Source of the DNA: Methylobacterium tardum
GTDB lineage: Bacteria > Pseudomonadota > Alphaproteobacteria > Rhizobiales > Beijerinckiaceae
Assembly (NCBI RefSeq): GCF_023546765.1
Contig: NZ_CP097484.1
Coordinates: 2,078,001-2,142,000 of the forward strand
Direction of reading: 5' to 3'
DNA: 64,000 nt
Both the position numbers and the translations under genes were made by a program. The notes under the pieces were generated by a model. It saw nothing but the letters and a program-made list of their open reading frames with translations, searched no databases and had not been told where the DNA came from. The first letter of the stretch is position 1. Each line of letters opens with the position of its first letter. This document shows positions 1-8,280 of the stretch, in pieces.

Positions 1-159
1 GGTTTCCTCGTTCGTGATCTTCATGAGCCACAGGACGAGGAAGAGGGCCATCATCGTGGTCATGAAGTCCGCAAGGGCGATCTTCCAGACACCCCCGTGA
101 TGAACGGGTTCCTCCTCGGCCGTCCGCCGAACGATGATGATCTCGGATGGGGGGGCCAT
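1..159 (-). CDS. motB: MotB flagellar stator protein, N-terminal part (cut by window edge)
   Basis: The first 53 codons are present and the frame is open to the window edge. The residues include GVWKIALADFMTTMMALFLV followed by LWLMKI, the cytoplasmic tail and single membrane segment typical of MotB. The Asp in ALADF is the conserved proton-binding aspartate of the family (established knowledge). MotB pairs with MotA to form the proton-driven stator and anchors it to peptidoglycan through a C-terminal OmpA-like domain that lies outside the window. It follows the fliH-like gene by two bases on the same strand, so the two are probably co-transcribed. The ATG at 159 gives the start. Confidence 0.9.
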   Translation of the reverse strand, partial: MAPPSEIIIVRRTAEEEPVHHGGVWKIALADFMTTMMALFLVLWLMKITNEET

Positions 160-161
160 GC

Positions 162-788
162 TCAACGCTCCTCGACCAAGGCGGCGATGCGCTCGCCCCA
201 AGCCTTGAGCCGTGTCTCAATCACGGTTCCATTCGTCCGGATGCGCACGTCAGGGCTGCCGTTGGAATCCACCGTGAGCCGGCCCGATGGCAGGTCCAGG
301 CGCCGCGCGAGCGCCGCGACGAGATCCGCCGGGCCCGTCACGTCGAGAGTCCCCGAGGGGCCGTCCGCCAAAATGGACGCGAGCGTCGCGTGCAGGTCGC
401 CAATCGCCTCTTGGCGGAGGGCCTCCGCCAGGAAGGGCTGCAGAACCCGCGCCAAGCTCTGGGCCAAGCGCGTCTCCAGGGCCTCGGCCTGCGCGGTGAA
501 AGCGCTCGCCAGGACCGCCGATTCGGCTTCCACCCAAAGCTGCCGCGCTTCCGCCAGAGCGGCGGCGGCTGCGTCCCGTTCCGCCGCCACGGCCGCTTCG
601 ACGGCCTGCTGCGCCAACGCCTCGCCCTGGCGGCGGCCTTCGTCCCGCGCGGCTGCCGCGAGGGCCTCGAGATCCGGCGTCTGCGGCGGCTCCGCATCCA
701 CGCGCTTCGGGGCGAGCGCAGAGAAGGTCGAGGAGGATCGCTGACCCGTGCCCGAGAAGACGGTCCAGACCGGAGGCACGACCGCCAT
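162..788 (-). CDS. fliH: FliH-like flagellar assembly protein
   Basis: This 208-residue protein has an Ala/Glu-rich central segment (roughly residues 40-110: many Ala, Glu, Gln and Arg, predicted helical or coiled coil) and a C-terminal domain with LDVTGPADLVAALARRLDL. That is the layout of FliH, which holds the FliI ATPase at the flagellar export gate. The frame extends upstream to 815, but the ATG at 788 overlaps the fliF stop as TGATG, so translational coupling favours 788. It sits between fliF and motB. FliH is poorly conserved in alphaproteobacteria, so the name rests on shape and position more than on motifs. Confidence 0.7.
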   Translation of the reverse strand: MAVVPPVWTVFSGTGQRSSSTFSALAPKRVDAEPPQTPDLEALAAAARDEGRRQGEALAQQAVEAAVAAERDAAAAALAEARQLWVEAESAVLASAFTAQAEALETRLAQSLARVLQPFLAEALRQEAIGDLHATLASILADGPSGTLDVTGPADLVAALARRLDLPSGRLTVDSNGSPDVRIRTNGTVIETRLKAWGERIAALVEER

Positions 789-2422
789 CACGCAGCCTCT
801 TCGCGAGTCAGCCACTGCTTCAGGATATTGGCGACCTGCTCCTCGTCGAGATCAACCAGCTGCTCCAGCTTGCGGATCGGCGAGCGCGCCATCTGATCCG
901 TCAGATCCTCGATGAGGTTGGTATTCGCCGCCGCACTCTGCTCCGTCTGCGCCATGTCGAATGCACCCTCGGCGGCCGATGTCGCGAGGGCGAGCTCCGT
1001 TCCGATCTCCGGCGGACGGGCGAGGATCGCGTTGACCGCCGGGCGCAGGCCGAACCAGATCAGCAGGCACCCCACGATGAGGATCGTGGCCGCGTTGATC
1101 AGCGTGCCGGACTGGCGCATCAGCGCGTCCCCGAACCCGAGAGCCGGGACGGGAGCGAGGGGCTGGCCGTCGTTCACGAAGCTGACGGCCGCCACCTTGA
1201 TCTGATCGCCCCGTGCCTTGTTGAAGCCGGATGCCGAAGCGACCAGTTGCTCGATCTCGGCGACCTTGGGCTCGATCTCGACCCGGGTTCCATCCTTGGC
1301 GCCGCCCGCGAGCGATTCCAGCCTGGACCGGTTGACCAGCACGGCGACCGAGAGGTTCTTCACGGAATAGCCGTCGCTGACGGTCGAGACCGTCTTGGAG
1401 GAGATCTCGAAATTGGACAGCTCCTCGCGGCGCTGGCTCTCGGAGTTCGAGCTCTCGGTTCCCTCGGCGCGGACGCGCTGATCCGGCAGGTTCTGCTGGG
1501 CCGTGGTCGGCCTCTGCGGCGCGCGGTTCTGCGCGCTCTCCGTTTCCTTGACGGTCCGCAGCGAGCGCTCGACCTTCTGGTCGGGATTGAAGATCGTCTC
1601 GTCGGTCTTGGTCTTGTCGGTGTTCAGCCGCGCCACCACGCTGACCTCGAAATTGTTCGGACCGAGATAAGGGGTGAGCGTCCGGCGGATGTTGTCCTGG
1701 ATCTCCCGATTGACCGTCTGCTCGAGGCTCGCCAAGCGGCCGGCCGGCGCGGTGGTGCTGTCGTCCCCGGCGAGTAGGACCGTCCCATCGGTGTTGAGCA
1801 CGGTGACCTTGTCGGGCTTCATGCCCGGGATGGCGGCCGCGACGAGCTGGCGGATGGCCGGCGCCACCGAGGGGTCGTTGGCGGGTTCGGTGCGGACCAC
1901 CACCGAGGCCGAGGCGGGCTGCTGCTCGCGGCGGAACGAGCCGGGATCCGGCATCACGATATGGACCCGCGCCGCCTTGACGCCCTTGAGCGTCTGGATC
2001 GTCCGGGCAATCTCGCCCTCCAGGGCGCGGACCCGGGTGATGTCCTGCATGAACGAGGTCAGGCCGAGGGAGCCCAGATCGTTGAAGAGCTCGTAGCCGG
2101 ACTTGCCGCTCTGCGGCAGGCCCTTCTCGGCCAGCAGCATGCGGGCCTGCGCGGTCTGCCCGTAGCTGACCAGCACCGCCGTGCCGTCCGCGCTGACGTC
2201 GAACGGGATGCCGGCATCCTTGAGCACGGAGCCCATCCGGCTCACGTCGTCTCGGCTGAGGCCGGAATAGAGGGTCTCGCGCAGGGGTCGGCTGAGATAA
2301 TAGGCGCCGAGGCCAACCGCCAGGAACACCGTGAGGCCGACCAGCCCGAGGGCGATCAGGCGTCTCGGACCCAGCTCCAGGACGTTGTGCCAAAGCTTCT
2401 CGAGGTGCTCGCGACCGGGCAT
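788..2422 (-). CDS. fliF: FliF flagellar MS-ring protein
   Basis: This is a 544-residue FliF, the membrane ring that templates the basal body and carries the switch. A membrane segment lies near residues 20-42 (ALGLVGLTVFLAVGLGAYYL), followed by the YscJ/FliF domain (SGLSRDDVSRMGSVLKDAGI; AEKGLPQSGKSGYELF) and the FliF C-terminal domain. A second membrane segment lies near residue 435 (TLINAATILIVGCLLIWFGL). The cytoplasmic tail ends in IRKLEQLVDLDEEQVANILK, the part known to bind FliG. Length is normal. It is coupled to the downstream fliH-like gene by a TGATG overlap. The flagellin terminator separates it from the upstream flagellin gene, so it needs its own promoter in 2423-2520; I could not identify a clear one. 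Confidence 0.96.
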   Translation of the reverse strand: MPGREHLEKLWHNVLELGPRRLIALGLVGLTVFLAVGLGAYYLSRPLRETLYSGLSRDDVSRMGSVLKDAGIPFDVSADGTAVLVSYGQTAQARMLLAEKGLPQSGKSGYELFNDLGSLGLTSFMQDITRVRALEGEIARTIQTLKGVKAARVHIVMPDPGSFRREQQPASASVVVRTEPANDPSVAPAIRQLVAAAIPGMKPDKVTVLNTDGTVLLAGDDSTTAPAGRLASLEQTVNREIQDNIRRTLTPYLGPNNFEVSVVARLNTDKTKTDETIFNPDQKVERSLRTVKETESAQNRAPQRPTTAQQNLPDQRVRAEGTESSNSESQRREELSNFEISSKTVSTVSDGYSVKNLSVAVLVNRSRLESLAGGAKDGTRVEIEPKVAEIEQLVASASGFNKARGDQIKVAAVSFVNDGQPLAPVPALGFGDALMRQSGTLINAATILIVGCLLIWFGLRPAVNAILARPPEIGTELALATSAAEGAFDMAQTEQSAAANTNLIEDLTDQMARSPIRKLEQLVDLDEEQVANILKQWLTREEAA

Positions 2423-2520
2423 CGACAGGACTCACGTCTCCACCGCAGTGGCTCGGCGCCAGCGTGGCGGATCAATCTTGCGTGGGGATGGTGACGCGGA
2501 GCGGTCCGGCGCCAAGGAAA

Positions 2521-2548
2521 AGGCCGCGCGCCCGGAGACGCGCGGCCT
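2521..2548 (-). terminator. Rho-independent terminator of the flagellin gene
   Basis: Perfect 10-bp arms (AGGCCGCGCG and its complement) flank an 8-base loop. On the minus strand the stem is followed by TTTTCC, using 2515-2521. It lies 43 bases past the flagellin stop codon and before fliF, so the flagellin mRNA is probably monocistronic. Confidence 0.85.
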
Positions 2549-2591
2549 GCACCGGCCCGAAGGCCGATGAGGTTGATCGCGAGATCCGGGC

Positions 2592-3785
2592 TTACGACCG
2601 GAACAGGCTGAGGATCTGCTGCGTGCTCTGGTTGGCGATCGTGAGCGACTGGATGCCGAGCTGCTGCTGGACCTGGAGGGCCTTGAGCTTGGTCGACTCG
2701 TCTTCCATGCCGGCGTCCACCAGGATGCCGATGCTCTTCTCGTTGTTCTTGATCAGCGTGTCGACGTAGTTCGACTGCGACTGGATCAGGCTCTGCACGG
2801 CGCCGAGCTTGGTGGCGACGTCGGTGATGGCGGTCAGCACCTTGTCGGCCATGTTGACGTAGGCGCGCAGCTTCGAGAGGTCGCTGTTCTGGATCGGCGA
2901 GATGTCGATCTTGTCGACGGAGAGTTCGTAGGCGTGGTTGAAGCCCTTCTCGTCGGCGCCGGTGACCGCCCAGTTCTTGTCGAGGATGCCGCCCTTGCCG
3001 TCGACGCCCGCGGTCGCACCCTTGTTGATGGTCGCAACCGAGGTCTGATAGCTCGCCGCTGCGTTGTCGTAGGCGACCTTCGCAGCGTCGCGGGTTGCCA
3101 CGGCGGTCGCGCCGAAATCGCTCGCCGCGAAGGTCGCCTGGGCCGCGGCCCAGTTATTCTGGGCGGTAGTCCAGGTGTTGATCGCAGCCGTCGCGCCCGC
3201 GGTGCTGTACGCTTGGGCGCCGGTGGTGCCGGCCGCCGCACCCGTCGCCGCCTTGGCGTCGTAGAGCTTGGTCTCGTCGATATTGACCGTGACGGTGCCG
3301 ACCGAGATCTGGCCCTGGACGCGGGTGAAGGACGCGACGATCTTCCGATCGGCCGAGAAGTTGCCGGCGCCCGAATCGGTGGCGAGCCATGATTCGCCGT
3401 TCAGCGTCGCGCTGGTGGCCGAGGTCTTCAGGTCGGTCTGGCGGGCATTGATTTCGGACTGGATCTTGTTCCGGTCCACGCTCGGGCTGAGCGCGGCGGT
3501 TAGCTTGTTCTTGAGATCCAGGAACGTGTTCTTGACCTGCTCGAGGCCGTTGACCGCGGAGTTGACGGTGGCGAGGCCCAGACCGATCGAATCTCGAACG
3601 GCGTTCAGCGAGCCGTTGTCGGCGCGGATGGTGGTGGCGATCGACCAGTAGGCGGCGTTGTCGGCGGCGGTGGCCACCTTCAGGCCGGTCGAGACGCGGT
3701 TGCTGGACCGCTCGAGATCCTGGTTGGTGATCTTGAGCGTGGTGAGCGCCGTCATCGCGGCGGTATTGGTGAACAGGCTCGACAT
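2592..3785 (-). CDS. Flagellin
   Basis: This 397-residue flagellin forms the filament after export through the flagellar gate. The N-terminal D0/D1 region starts SSLFTNTAAMTALTTL and contains the conserved LERSSNRVSTGLKVATAADN stretch. The C-terminal D0/D1 region ends with LGIQSLTIANQSTQQILSLF. The centre (about residues 180-290) is Ala/Thr/Gly-rich and variable, the surface-exposed part in this family. The open frame reaches 3821, but ATG 3785 begins the canonical flagellin N-terminus and has an AAGGGA ribosome site 6 bases upstream. The gene is monocistronic, bounded by a long leader and a strong terminator, and interrupts the flagellar operons. No flaF or flbT is visible nearby. Confidence 0.96.
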   Translation of the reverse strand: MSSLFTNTAAMTALTTLKITNQDLERSSNRVSTGLKVATAADNAAYWSIATTIRADNGSLNAVRDSIGLGLATVNSAVNGLEQVKNTFLDLKNKLTAALSPSVDRNKIQSEINARQTDLKTSATSATLNGESWLATDSGAGNFSADRKIVASFTRVQGQISVGTVTVNIDETKLYDAKAATGAAAGTTGAQAYSTAGATAAINTWTTAQNNWAAAQATFAASDFGATAVATRDAAKVAYDNAAASYQTSVATINKGATAGVDGKGGILDKNWAVTGADEKGFNHAYELSVDKIDISPIQNSDLSKLRAYVNMADKVLTAITDVATKLGAVQSLIQSQSNYVDTLIKNNEKSIGILVDAGMEDESTKLKALQVQQQLGIQSLTIANQSTQQILSLFRS

Positions 3786-4060
3786 CAGATGTCCCTTTGA
3801 GGAAATAACAAGGTGGGACATGCCGGATTCTCACCGGCATAGCAGAGCGGCGTCATGTCTTTGATCTGCCGCGCAGCGCACAGAAGATCAATCTGCTATG
3901 ATATCGTGGGCGAACCGAGGGTGAGATCGCTCACCGATTTCGATTGTTCGCTCGCCGACAAGACTGAGATGACCAAGTCTGAGTTGAAAGTCAACGCCTG
4001 CTCACTCGATCCTGCGCTTTAAGGCGGATTGGCGCTTAACTTTCGATAAAAACTAGAATC
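3786..4060 (-). promoter_or_regulatory. Flagellin promoter/leader region with a 5' UTR hairpin
   Basis: This gene-free 275-base stretch is clearly AT-richer than its surroundings. An inverted repeat at 3820-3840 (7-bp arms ATGCCGG/CCGGCAT, 7-base loop) lies 35 bases upstream of the flagellin ATG, where it would fold in the mRNA leader. A weaker pair TGATCT/AGATCA spans about 3861-3890. In Caulobacter and relatives FlbT binds the flagellin leader to control mRNA stability (established knowledge), so the hairpin is a candidate site; that link is inference. I could not assign a sigma factor to the promoter. Confidence 0.5.
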
Positions 4061-4798
4061 TTACAGATACGAGCGGACAAGCCCGCTTATCAGTAGGTTC
4101 CATCCGTCAATGAGTACAAAAAATAAGATTTTGAACGGGAGCGAAATCGCGGTCGGTGGCAGCATCATCATGCCCATGGACATGACCAGCACGGCGACGA
4201 CCAAGTCGATGACCAGGAAGGGCAGCGCGATCAGGAACCCGATCTCGAAGCCGCGACGCAGTTCCGAGATCATGAAGGCCGGGATCAGAATCCTCAGATC
4301 GGTCCTGCCGCCATCCGGCGCTTTGGAGAGATTCGCCGATGCGATGTCCGCGAAGGTATCGAGATCCTTCGGGCGGACATGCGCCAGCATGAAGTCCCGG
4401 AACGGCGCCGTCACCTTGGCGAACGCCTCCTCCTCGGTGATCCGGTTCTCGGTGAGCGGCCGGACGCCGTCCTGCCACGCGCGGTCGAAGGTCGGCCCCA
4501 TGACGTAGAAGGTCATGAACAGCGACAGGCTGATGAGCACCAGATTCGCCGGGGCGCTCTGCAATCCGAGCCCCGAGCGCAGGAAGGAGAGCGCGACGAC
4601 GAATCGGGTGAAGCTCGTCACCATGACCAGGAGGCCCGGCGCGATCGACAGGACGGTCATCAGCGCGATGAGCTGGATCATCCGCCCGCTGGCCGACCCG
4701 TTCCCGGGGGGCAGCACTTGGTCGAGGCTGAAGCCCTGGGCGCTCGCAGCCGTGGCGACGAGGAGCAACGGGCTCGCCAGAAATACGCGACGCAGCAT
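4061..4798 (-). CDS. fliP: FliP flagellar export gate protein
   Basis: This 245-residue protein has a cleavable signal peptide (LLLVATAASAQG) and the FliP core: IQLIALMTVLSIAPGLLVMV, then TSFTRFVVALSFLR, and near the C-terminus IPAFMISELRRGFEIGFLI and MSMGMMMLPP. FliP forms the FliPQR pore of the flagellar type III export apparatus in the inner membrane. Length and membrane layout match the family. It is the last gene of the flgG-to-fliP block, 60 bases after the fliL stop. Just before it lies the AT-rich flagellin promoter. Confidence 0.97.
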   Translation of the reverse strand: MLRRVFLASPLLLVATAASAQGFSLDQVLPPGNGSASGRMIQLIALMTVLSIAPGLLVMVTSFTRFVVALSFLRSGLGLQSAPANLVLISLSLFMTFYVMGPTFDRAWQDGVRPLTENRITEEEAFAKVTAPFRDFMLAHVRPKDLDTFADIASANLSKAPDGGRTDLRILIPAFMISELRRGFEIGFLIALPFLVIDLVVAVLVMSMGMMMLPPTAISLPFKILFFVLIDGWNLLISGLVRSYL

Positions 4799-4858
4799 GG
4801 CGTGACCGGTCCTGATGTTCGTCGGCGAGGCCCGCGGACGGGACGCCGGCCGGCCGCC

Positions 4859-5340
4859 CTACTGGACGACGAGCGTTTCGATGAAGAAGTCGCGGGCCGG
4901 CCCTTGCTCCGGACCTGGACCCGCTCGGTCAGGTCCTCTCGCAGATGGCTCAGGCCGCTCGGCCCTTCGATCTGAGCGATCGACAGCGTCCGCAGGTAAC
5001 CGAGGATGTCCTGGCGGATCTCGGCGGCCATGGCCTCGGGATTGGTGAACGTCCCGGTCTTCACGACGACCGATGATTCGAGGCGGATCCAGACATCGCT
5101 GGGGCTCGCCAGATTCGTCACCACGGTGCCGAGATGGGTCAGCGTGGAGCCCGCATCGTAAGTGGCCACCCGTTGGACCTGTTCCTCCTCGGCCTTCTTC
5201 CGCTCGTCCACGGCCTTCTCGACCTTCGCGATCATGTAGAGGCCGCTCGCCCCCCCGACCCCGACCGCCAGGACGGTGAGCATCGCGAGGAGGAGCAGCC
5301 AGCGGAGCACGGCGCTTCGGGCGGCTTTGTCGGAGGCCAT
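4859..5340 (-). CDS. fliL: FliL basal-body-associated protein (one -1 frameshift)
   Basis: FliL is a single-span inner-membrane protein that associates with the stator and supports motor output. The N-terminal part has a membrane segment at about residues 13-36 (LRWLLLLAMLTVLAVGVGGA) and a periplasmic FliL domain (VWIRLESSVVVK). The 5340 frame stays good up to RVQVRSKGR. The expected ending RDFFIETLVVQ then appears in another frame, stopping at 4859. One missing base near 4894-4901 (a GGG/CCC run read short) restores a 160-residue protein of normal size. Without correction the frame runs into fliP to 4678. It lies between flgH and fliP as in other Rhizobiales. Confidence 0.88.
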
Positions 5341-5354
5341 GGATCGTGTCCGGA

Positions 5355-6053
5355 TCAGAACGGAGAGACGAGGTCGTAGACCTGCTGGACGACCCCGGGC
5401 TGCTGGACTTCCATGAGACGCCCGCGGCCACCGTAGGAGACCCGCGCCTCCGCGATCTTGTCGTAGTCGATCGTGTTCCGGCGGGAGATGTCGCGCGGCC
5501 GGACAATGCCGGCGATGTTGAGGACGCGGACCTCGAAGTTGACCCGCACCTCCTGCGAGCCGCTGATCAGCATGTTGCCGTTGGGGAAGACATGCGTGAC
5601 GACCGCGGCCACGGAGAGCCGCAGCTGTTCCTTGCGGTCGATCGTGCCCTGCCCCTTGGTCGATGAATTACCGTTGACCTCGTAATGGTTCTTCGATTCC
5701 GGCGTGAGGCCGAAGAGGTCGAACTGCAGGTCGACGCTCGACTTGGCCCGCGAATCGCGGGACCGGTCGGTGGCGTTGTCGAACTGCGCCTTGTCGTTCA
5801 TCGCGATGAGCACGGTCAGCACGTCACCGACATTCTTCGCGCGCGGGTCCTGAAACAGGTCGGCGCTCTGCTGGGCCCAGGTCGAGTGGTAGCCCTGCGC
5901 CTGCGACGCCACGTAGAGCGGCGGCACGGTGTCGTGGTTCGGATCGATACCGAGGCCCACCGGGCTCAGGGCCGGTGCCCGGCCGATCTCTTGGACGGGG
6001 GTCGCGCAGGCCCCGAGGGTCGTGAGCGCCGCGATGGCGGCCAGCCGCTTCAT
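5355..6053 (-). CDS. flgH: FlgH flagellar L-ring lipoprotein
   Basis: This 232-residue protein forms the outer-membrane L ring around the flagellar rod. It has a lipoprotein signal with lipobox LGAC, so Cys15 or thereabouts is lipidated. FlgH-typical stretches follow: QSADLFQDPRAKNVGDVLTV, SSTKGQGTIDRKEQLRLSVA, VTHVFPNGNMLISGSQEVRV and VRPRDISRRNTI. Length is normal. It overlaps motE by 4 bases, so translation is coupled. Another start is unlikely because the signal peptide begins at the first Met (MKRLAAIAALTTLGAC). Confidence 0.97.
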   Translation of the reverse strand: MKRLAAIAALTTLGACATPVQEIGRAPALSPVGLGIDPNHDTVPPLYVASQAQGYHSTWAQQSADLFQDPRAKNVGDVLTVLIAMNDKAQFDNATDRSRDSRAKSSVDLQFDLFGLTPESKNHYEVNGNSSTKGQGTIDRKEQLRLSVAAVVTHVFPNGNMLISGSQEVRVNFEVRVLNIAGIVRPRDISRRNTIDYDKIAEARVSYGGRGRLMEVQQPGVVQQVYDLVSPF

Positions 6054-6673
6054 CCTGATTTCTCGCTGTCCTGCGGGCGGCGCTCCCCCTCGTCCGAGCG
6101 CGGCTCGGGCGACGCCTTGGATGTATCGTCAAGCCTGGACGGCGCCGGCTTCTTCGGGGGCGTGTTGGTGATGACGTTGGCGAGGCGCGCGGCCCGCCCG
6201 GGCTCCATCTCGTTCAGGATGGCGCTGGCGGTCCGCGCGTCGAGGCGGGTCAGGATGGCGGCGGCGGCCTCGCTGTCCATGGCGGTCAGCTGCTGCGACG
6301 CCGCCTCGGGCCGCATCTTGGCGTAGATCGCCGTGACGCTCTCGTCCGCCTTCGCGAGGAAGGCCTGCCGGCGCCGGAGCCACTCCTCGTACTCGGCACG
6401 CTTGGCCTCCAGCTGGCCGATGCGCACCTCGACATCCTTGGCGAGCGCGGTCAGCGCTTCCTTCTGCCATGTGAAGCGGGCGTCGGCGGCGGCGTTGGCG
6501 ATGCCGGCACAGTACTGCGCCGGCCGGCCGTCCTCCGCCTTGGTCGGCTCGGCCGGCTTCTGCTGGGCCTCCGCCCGGGAGCCCGGCAGCAGAGCGGCCG
6601 CCGCGAAGGCAAGCCCGAGCCAGCCGGGCAGGCCGCCTCCGACGAGACGGCGCCTGTGAGCCGGACGGGTCAT
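6050..6673 (-). CDS. motE: MotE-type periplasmic flagellar chaperone
   Basis: This 207-residue exported protein has an Arg-rich N-terminus and a hydrophobic signal segment ending near residue 36 (GSRAEAQQ). A helical/coiled-coil segment (WQKEALTALAKDVEVRIGQL to EWLRRRQAFLAKADESVTAI) follows, then the MgtE-N-like domain (IYAKMRPEAASQQLTAMDSE; ILTRLDARTASAILNEMEPG). In Sinorhizobium MotE is the chaperone that folds MotC and is encoded between flgI and flgH, the same position as here. It overlaps flgI (ATGA) and flgH, so it is translationally coupled on both sides. The Pro/Ser/Arg-rich tail is low-complexity. Confidence 0.85.
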   Translation of the reverse strand: MTRPAHRRRLVGGGLPGWLGLAFAAAALLPGSRAEAQQKPAEPTKAEDGRPAQYCAGIANAAADARFTWQKEALTALAKDVEVRIGQLEAKRAEYEEWLRRRQAFLAKADESVTAIYAKMRPEAASQQLTAMDSEAAAAILTRLDARTASAILNEMEPGRAARLANVITNTPPKKPAPSRLDDTSKASPEPRSDEGERRPQDSEKSG

Positions 6674-7770
6674 TGGATCACCAGCTCCGCCTGCAAGGCG
6701 CCCGCTGTCTTGACCGCCTGGAGGATGGCGATCACGTCCGTGGGCTTCATCCCGACATTGTTCAGGCCGCGAATCAGCGTCTGCAGGTCGGGTCCCGAGA
6801 CAATGGCGAGGCGCGCCATCCGCTCGCCGGCCTCGATGTCGGTGCGGGGCACGACCGTGGTCTGCCCATCGGAGAACGGCGCGGGCTGCGACACCTGCGG
6901 CGTCTCGGTGATGCGCACCGTCAGGTCGCCATGGCTCACCGCAACGGTGGAGACTTGGACATTCCGGCCGATGACCACGGTTCCGGTCCGCTGGTCGATC
7001 ACCACCTTCGCGGGGATGTCGGGCTGGACCTGCAGCTCGCCGATCTCGGCCATGAACCGCGTCCGCCCGACATGGCCGGGGCGGGACAGGACCACGGTGC
7101 GGTAGTCGCGCGGGCTCGCCGCGCGCCGTCCATATTTCTGCAGCGTGTAGGCGTTGATGGCGTCGGAGATCAGGACCGCGGTGTGGAAGTCCGGATTCTT
7201 CAGCTCGAGCGCCATGCCGGGCAGCTCGCTGAACGTGCCGGCGACCGCGTGTTCGACCAGGGCCCCATTGGGGATGCGGGCTGCCGTCGCCACACCGGAG
7301 ACCAGCGATTCCGCTTGACCCGTGACGCTGAAGCCGGAAACGACGAGGGCGCCCTGCGCCACGGCGTAGACCTGCCCGTCGCCCCCAGATAGGGGCGTCA
7401 TCAGCAGCGTGCCGCCGCGCAGGGAGGTCGCGTCACCCATGGAGTTCACGGCGACATCGACGCGCGAGCCCGGCTCGACATAGGCCGGGAGATTGGCCGT
7501 CACCATCACGGCCGCGACGTTTCGGGTCCGCAGCCGCTGGTCGCGCACATTGATGCCCAGCCGATCGAGCATCGATTGCAGGGATTGTTCGGTGAACTGC
7601 GAGTTCCGCAGGGTGTCGCCGGTGCTCTGCAGGCCGGTGACGAGCCCGTAGCCGACGATCTGGTTATCGCGCACCCCCTGGAGCGACGCGATGTCCTTGA
7701 TGCGCGTCGCCGCCGCGGGTGCCGGCCAGAGCGCGAGACCGGCCAGGAGAGCGAGGATCAGCCGGCGCAT
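6670..7770 (-). CDS. flgI: FlgI flagellar P-ring protein
   Basis: FlgI forms the periplasmic P ring around the rod. The 366-residue protein begins with a signal peptide (MRRLILALLAGLALWPAPAA). The hallmark TRIKDIASLQGVRDNQIVGY, then GLVTGLQSTGDTL, follows. The C-terminus has LIRGLNNVGMKPTDVIAILQ, also family-typical. The open frame runs upstream to 8241, but that extension is out-of-frame flgA sequence; ATG 7770 overlaps the flgA stop as TGATG. Length is normal. Confidence 0.97.
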   Translation of the reverse strand: MRRLILALLAGLALWPAPAAATRIKDIASLQGVRDNQIVGYGLVTGLQSTGDTLRNSQFTEQSLQSMLDRLGINVRDQRLRTRNVAAVMVTANLPAYVEPGSRVDVAVNSMGDATSLRGGTLLMTPLSGGDGQVYAVAQGALVVSGFSVTGQAESLVSGVATAARIPNGALVEHAVAGTFSELPGMALELKNPDFHTAVLISDAINAYTLQKYGRRAASPRDYRTVVLSRPGHVGRTRFMAEIGELQVQPDIPAKVVIDQRTGTVVIGRNVQVSTVAVSHGDLTVRITETPQVSQPAPFSDGQTTVVPRTDIEAGERMARLAIVSGPDLQTLIRGLNNVGMKPTDVIAILQAVKTAGALQAELVIQ

Positions 7771-8276
7771 CACGGCTGTCCCGTCCGCACGCGGCCGTCC
7801 TGCAGGACGATGCCCTGGACAACCCGCCCCGTAGCGGTGTTCCGCACGCTGACCGCTTCGTTCACGGCCGCATTGGCCAGGGCAGTGCCCAGCGTCGAGA
7901 TCGTGACGCCGTGCTCCTCGAAGACGATCACGGTCGGCGCGCCGCGGGTCACGAGCTTCGCCTCTTCCAGGGCGATGGCGGGAATCGTCTCGCCCGGCAG
8001 GAGCGTTCGCCGCGCGATTCGGCCGACCACGCGCGCCGCCGTGTCGGCGACCGGCTGACGCGGCTTGTAGCTCTCCGGGAAAGCCTGATCGCGCAGCATC
8101 GTCGGCTTGATGACGTCGCCCGCGTAGATCGTCGCGACCGGCACCAGCAGCACCTGCTCGGCCGCGGCGGCCGGACCGGCCGCCAAGCTGGCCGCAAACG
8201 CGAACGGCAAGCCGGCGGCGCCCAGCGCCCAGGCTTTCCACGCCGCGATCCTCACGAGGCGAGCATCTCGGGGCAT
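7770..8276 (-). CDS. flgA: FlgA P-ring assembly chaperone
   Basis: This 168-residue exported protein has a signal peptide ending at about AAGPAAAAEQ. The mature part has the SAF/FlgA pattern: VPVATIYAGDVIKPTMLRDQ, RVVGRIARRTLLPGETIPAI, and a C-terminal SVRNTATGRVVQGIVLQDGR. FlgA is the periplasmic chaperone for FlgI subunits. It lies 4 bases after flgG and overlaps flgI, keeping partner genes coupled. It is slightly short for the family but has both expected domains. Confidence 0.93.
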   Translation of the reverse strand: MPRDARLVRIAAWKAWALGAAGLPFAFAASLAAGPAAAAEQVLLVPVATIYAGDVIKPTMLRDQAFPESYKPRQPVADTAARVVGRIARRTLLPGETIPAIALEEAKLVTRGAPTVIVFEEHGVTISTLGTALANAAVNEAVSVRNTATGRVVQGIVLQDGRVRTGQP

Positions 8277-8280
8277 GATG

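Noticed and set aside
4061..4858. Fusion of FliL and FliP suggested by the open frame 4678-5340
   Set aside because: The extension past 4894 is out-of-frame; the conserved FliL ending RDFFIETLVVQ is present in the neighbouring frame and stops at 4859.
7771..8241. Upstream extension of the flgI frame
   Set aside because: It is an out-of-frame reading of flgA; ATG 7770 with a signal peptide and TGATG overlap is the true flgI start.
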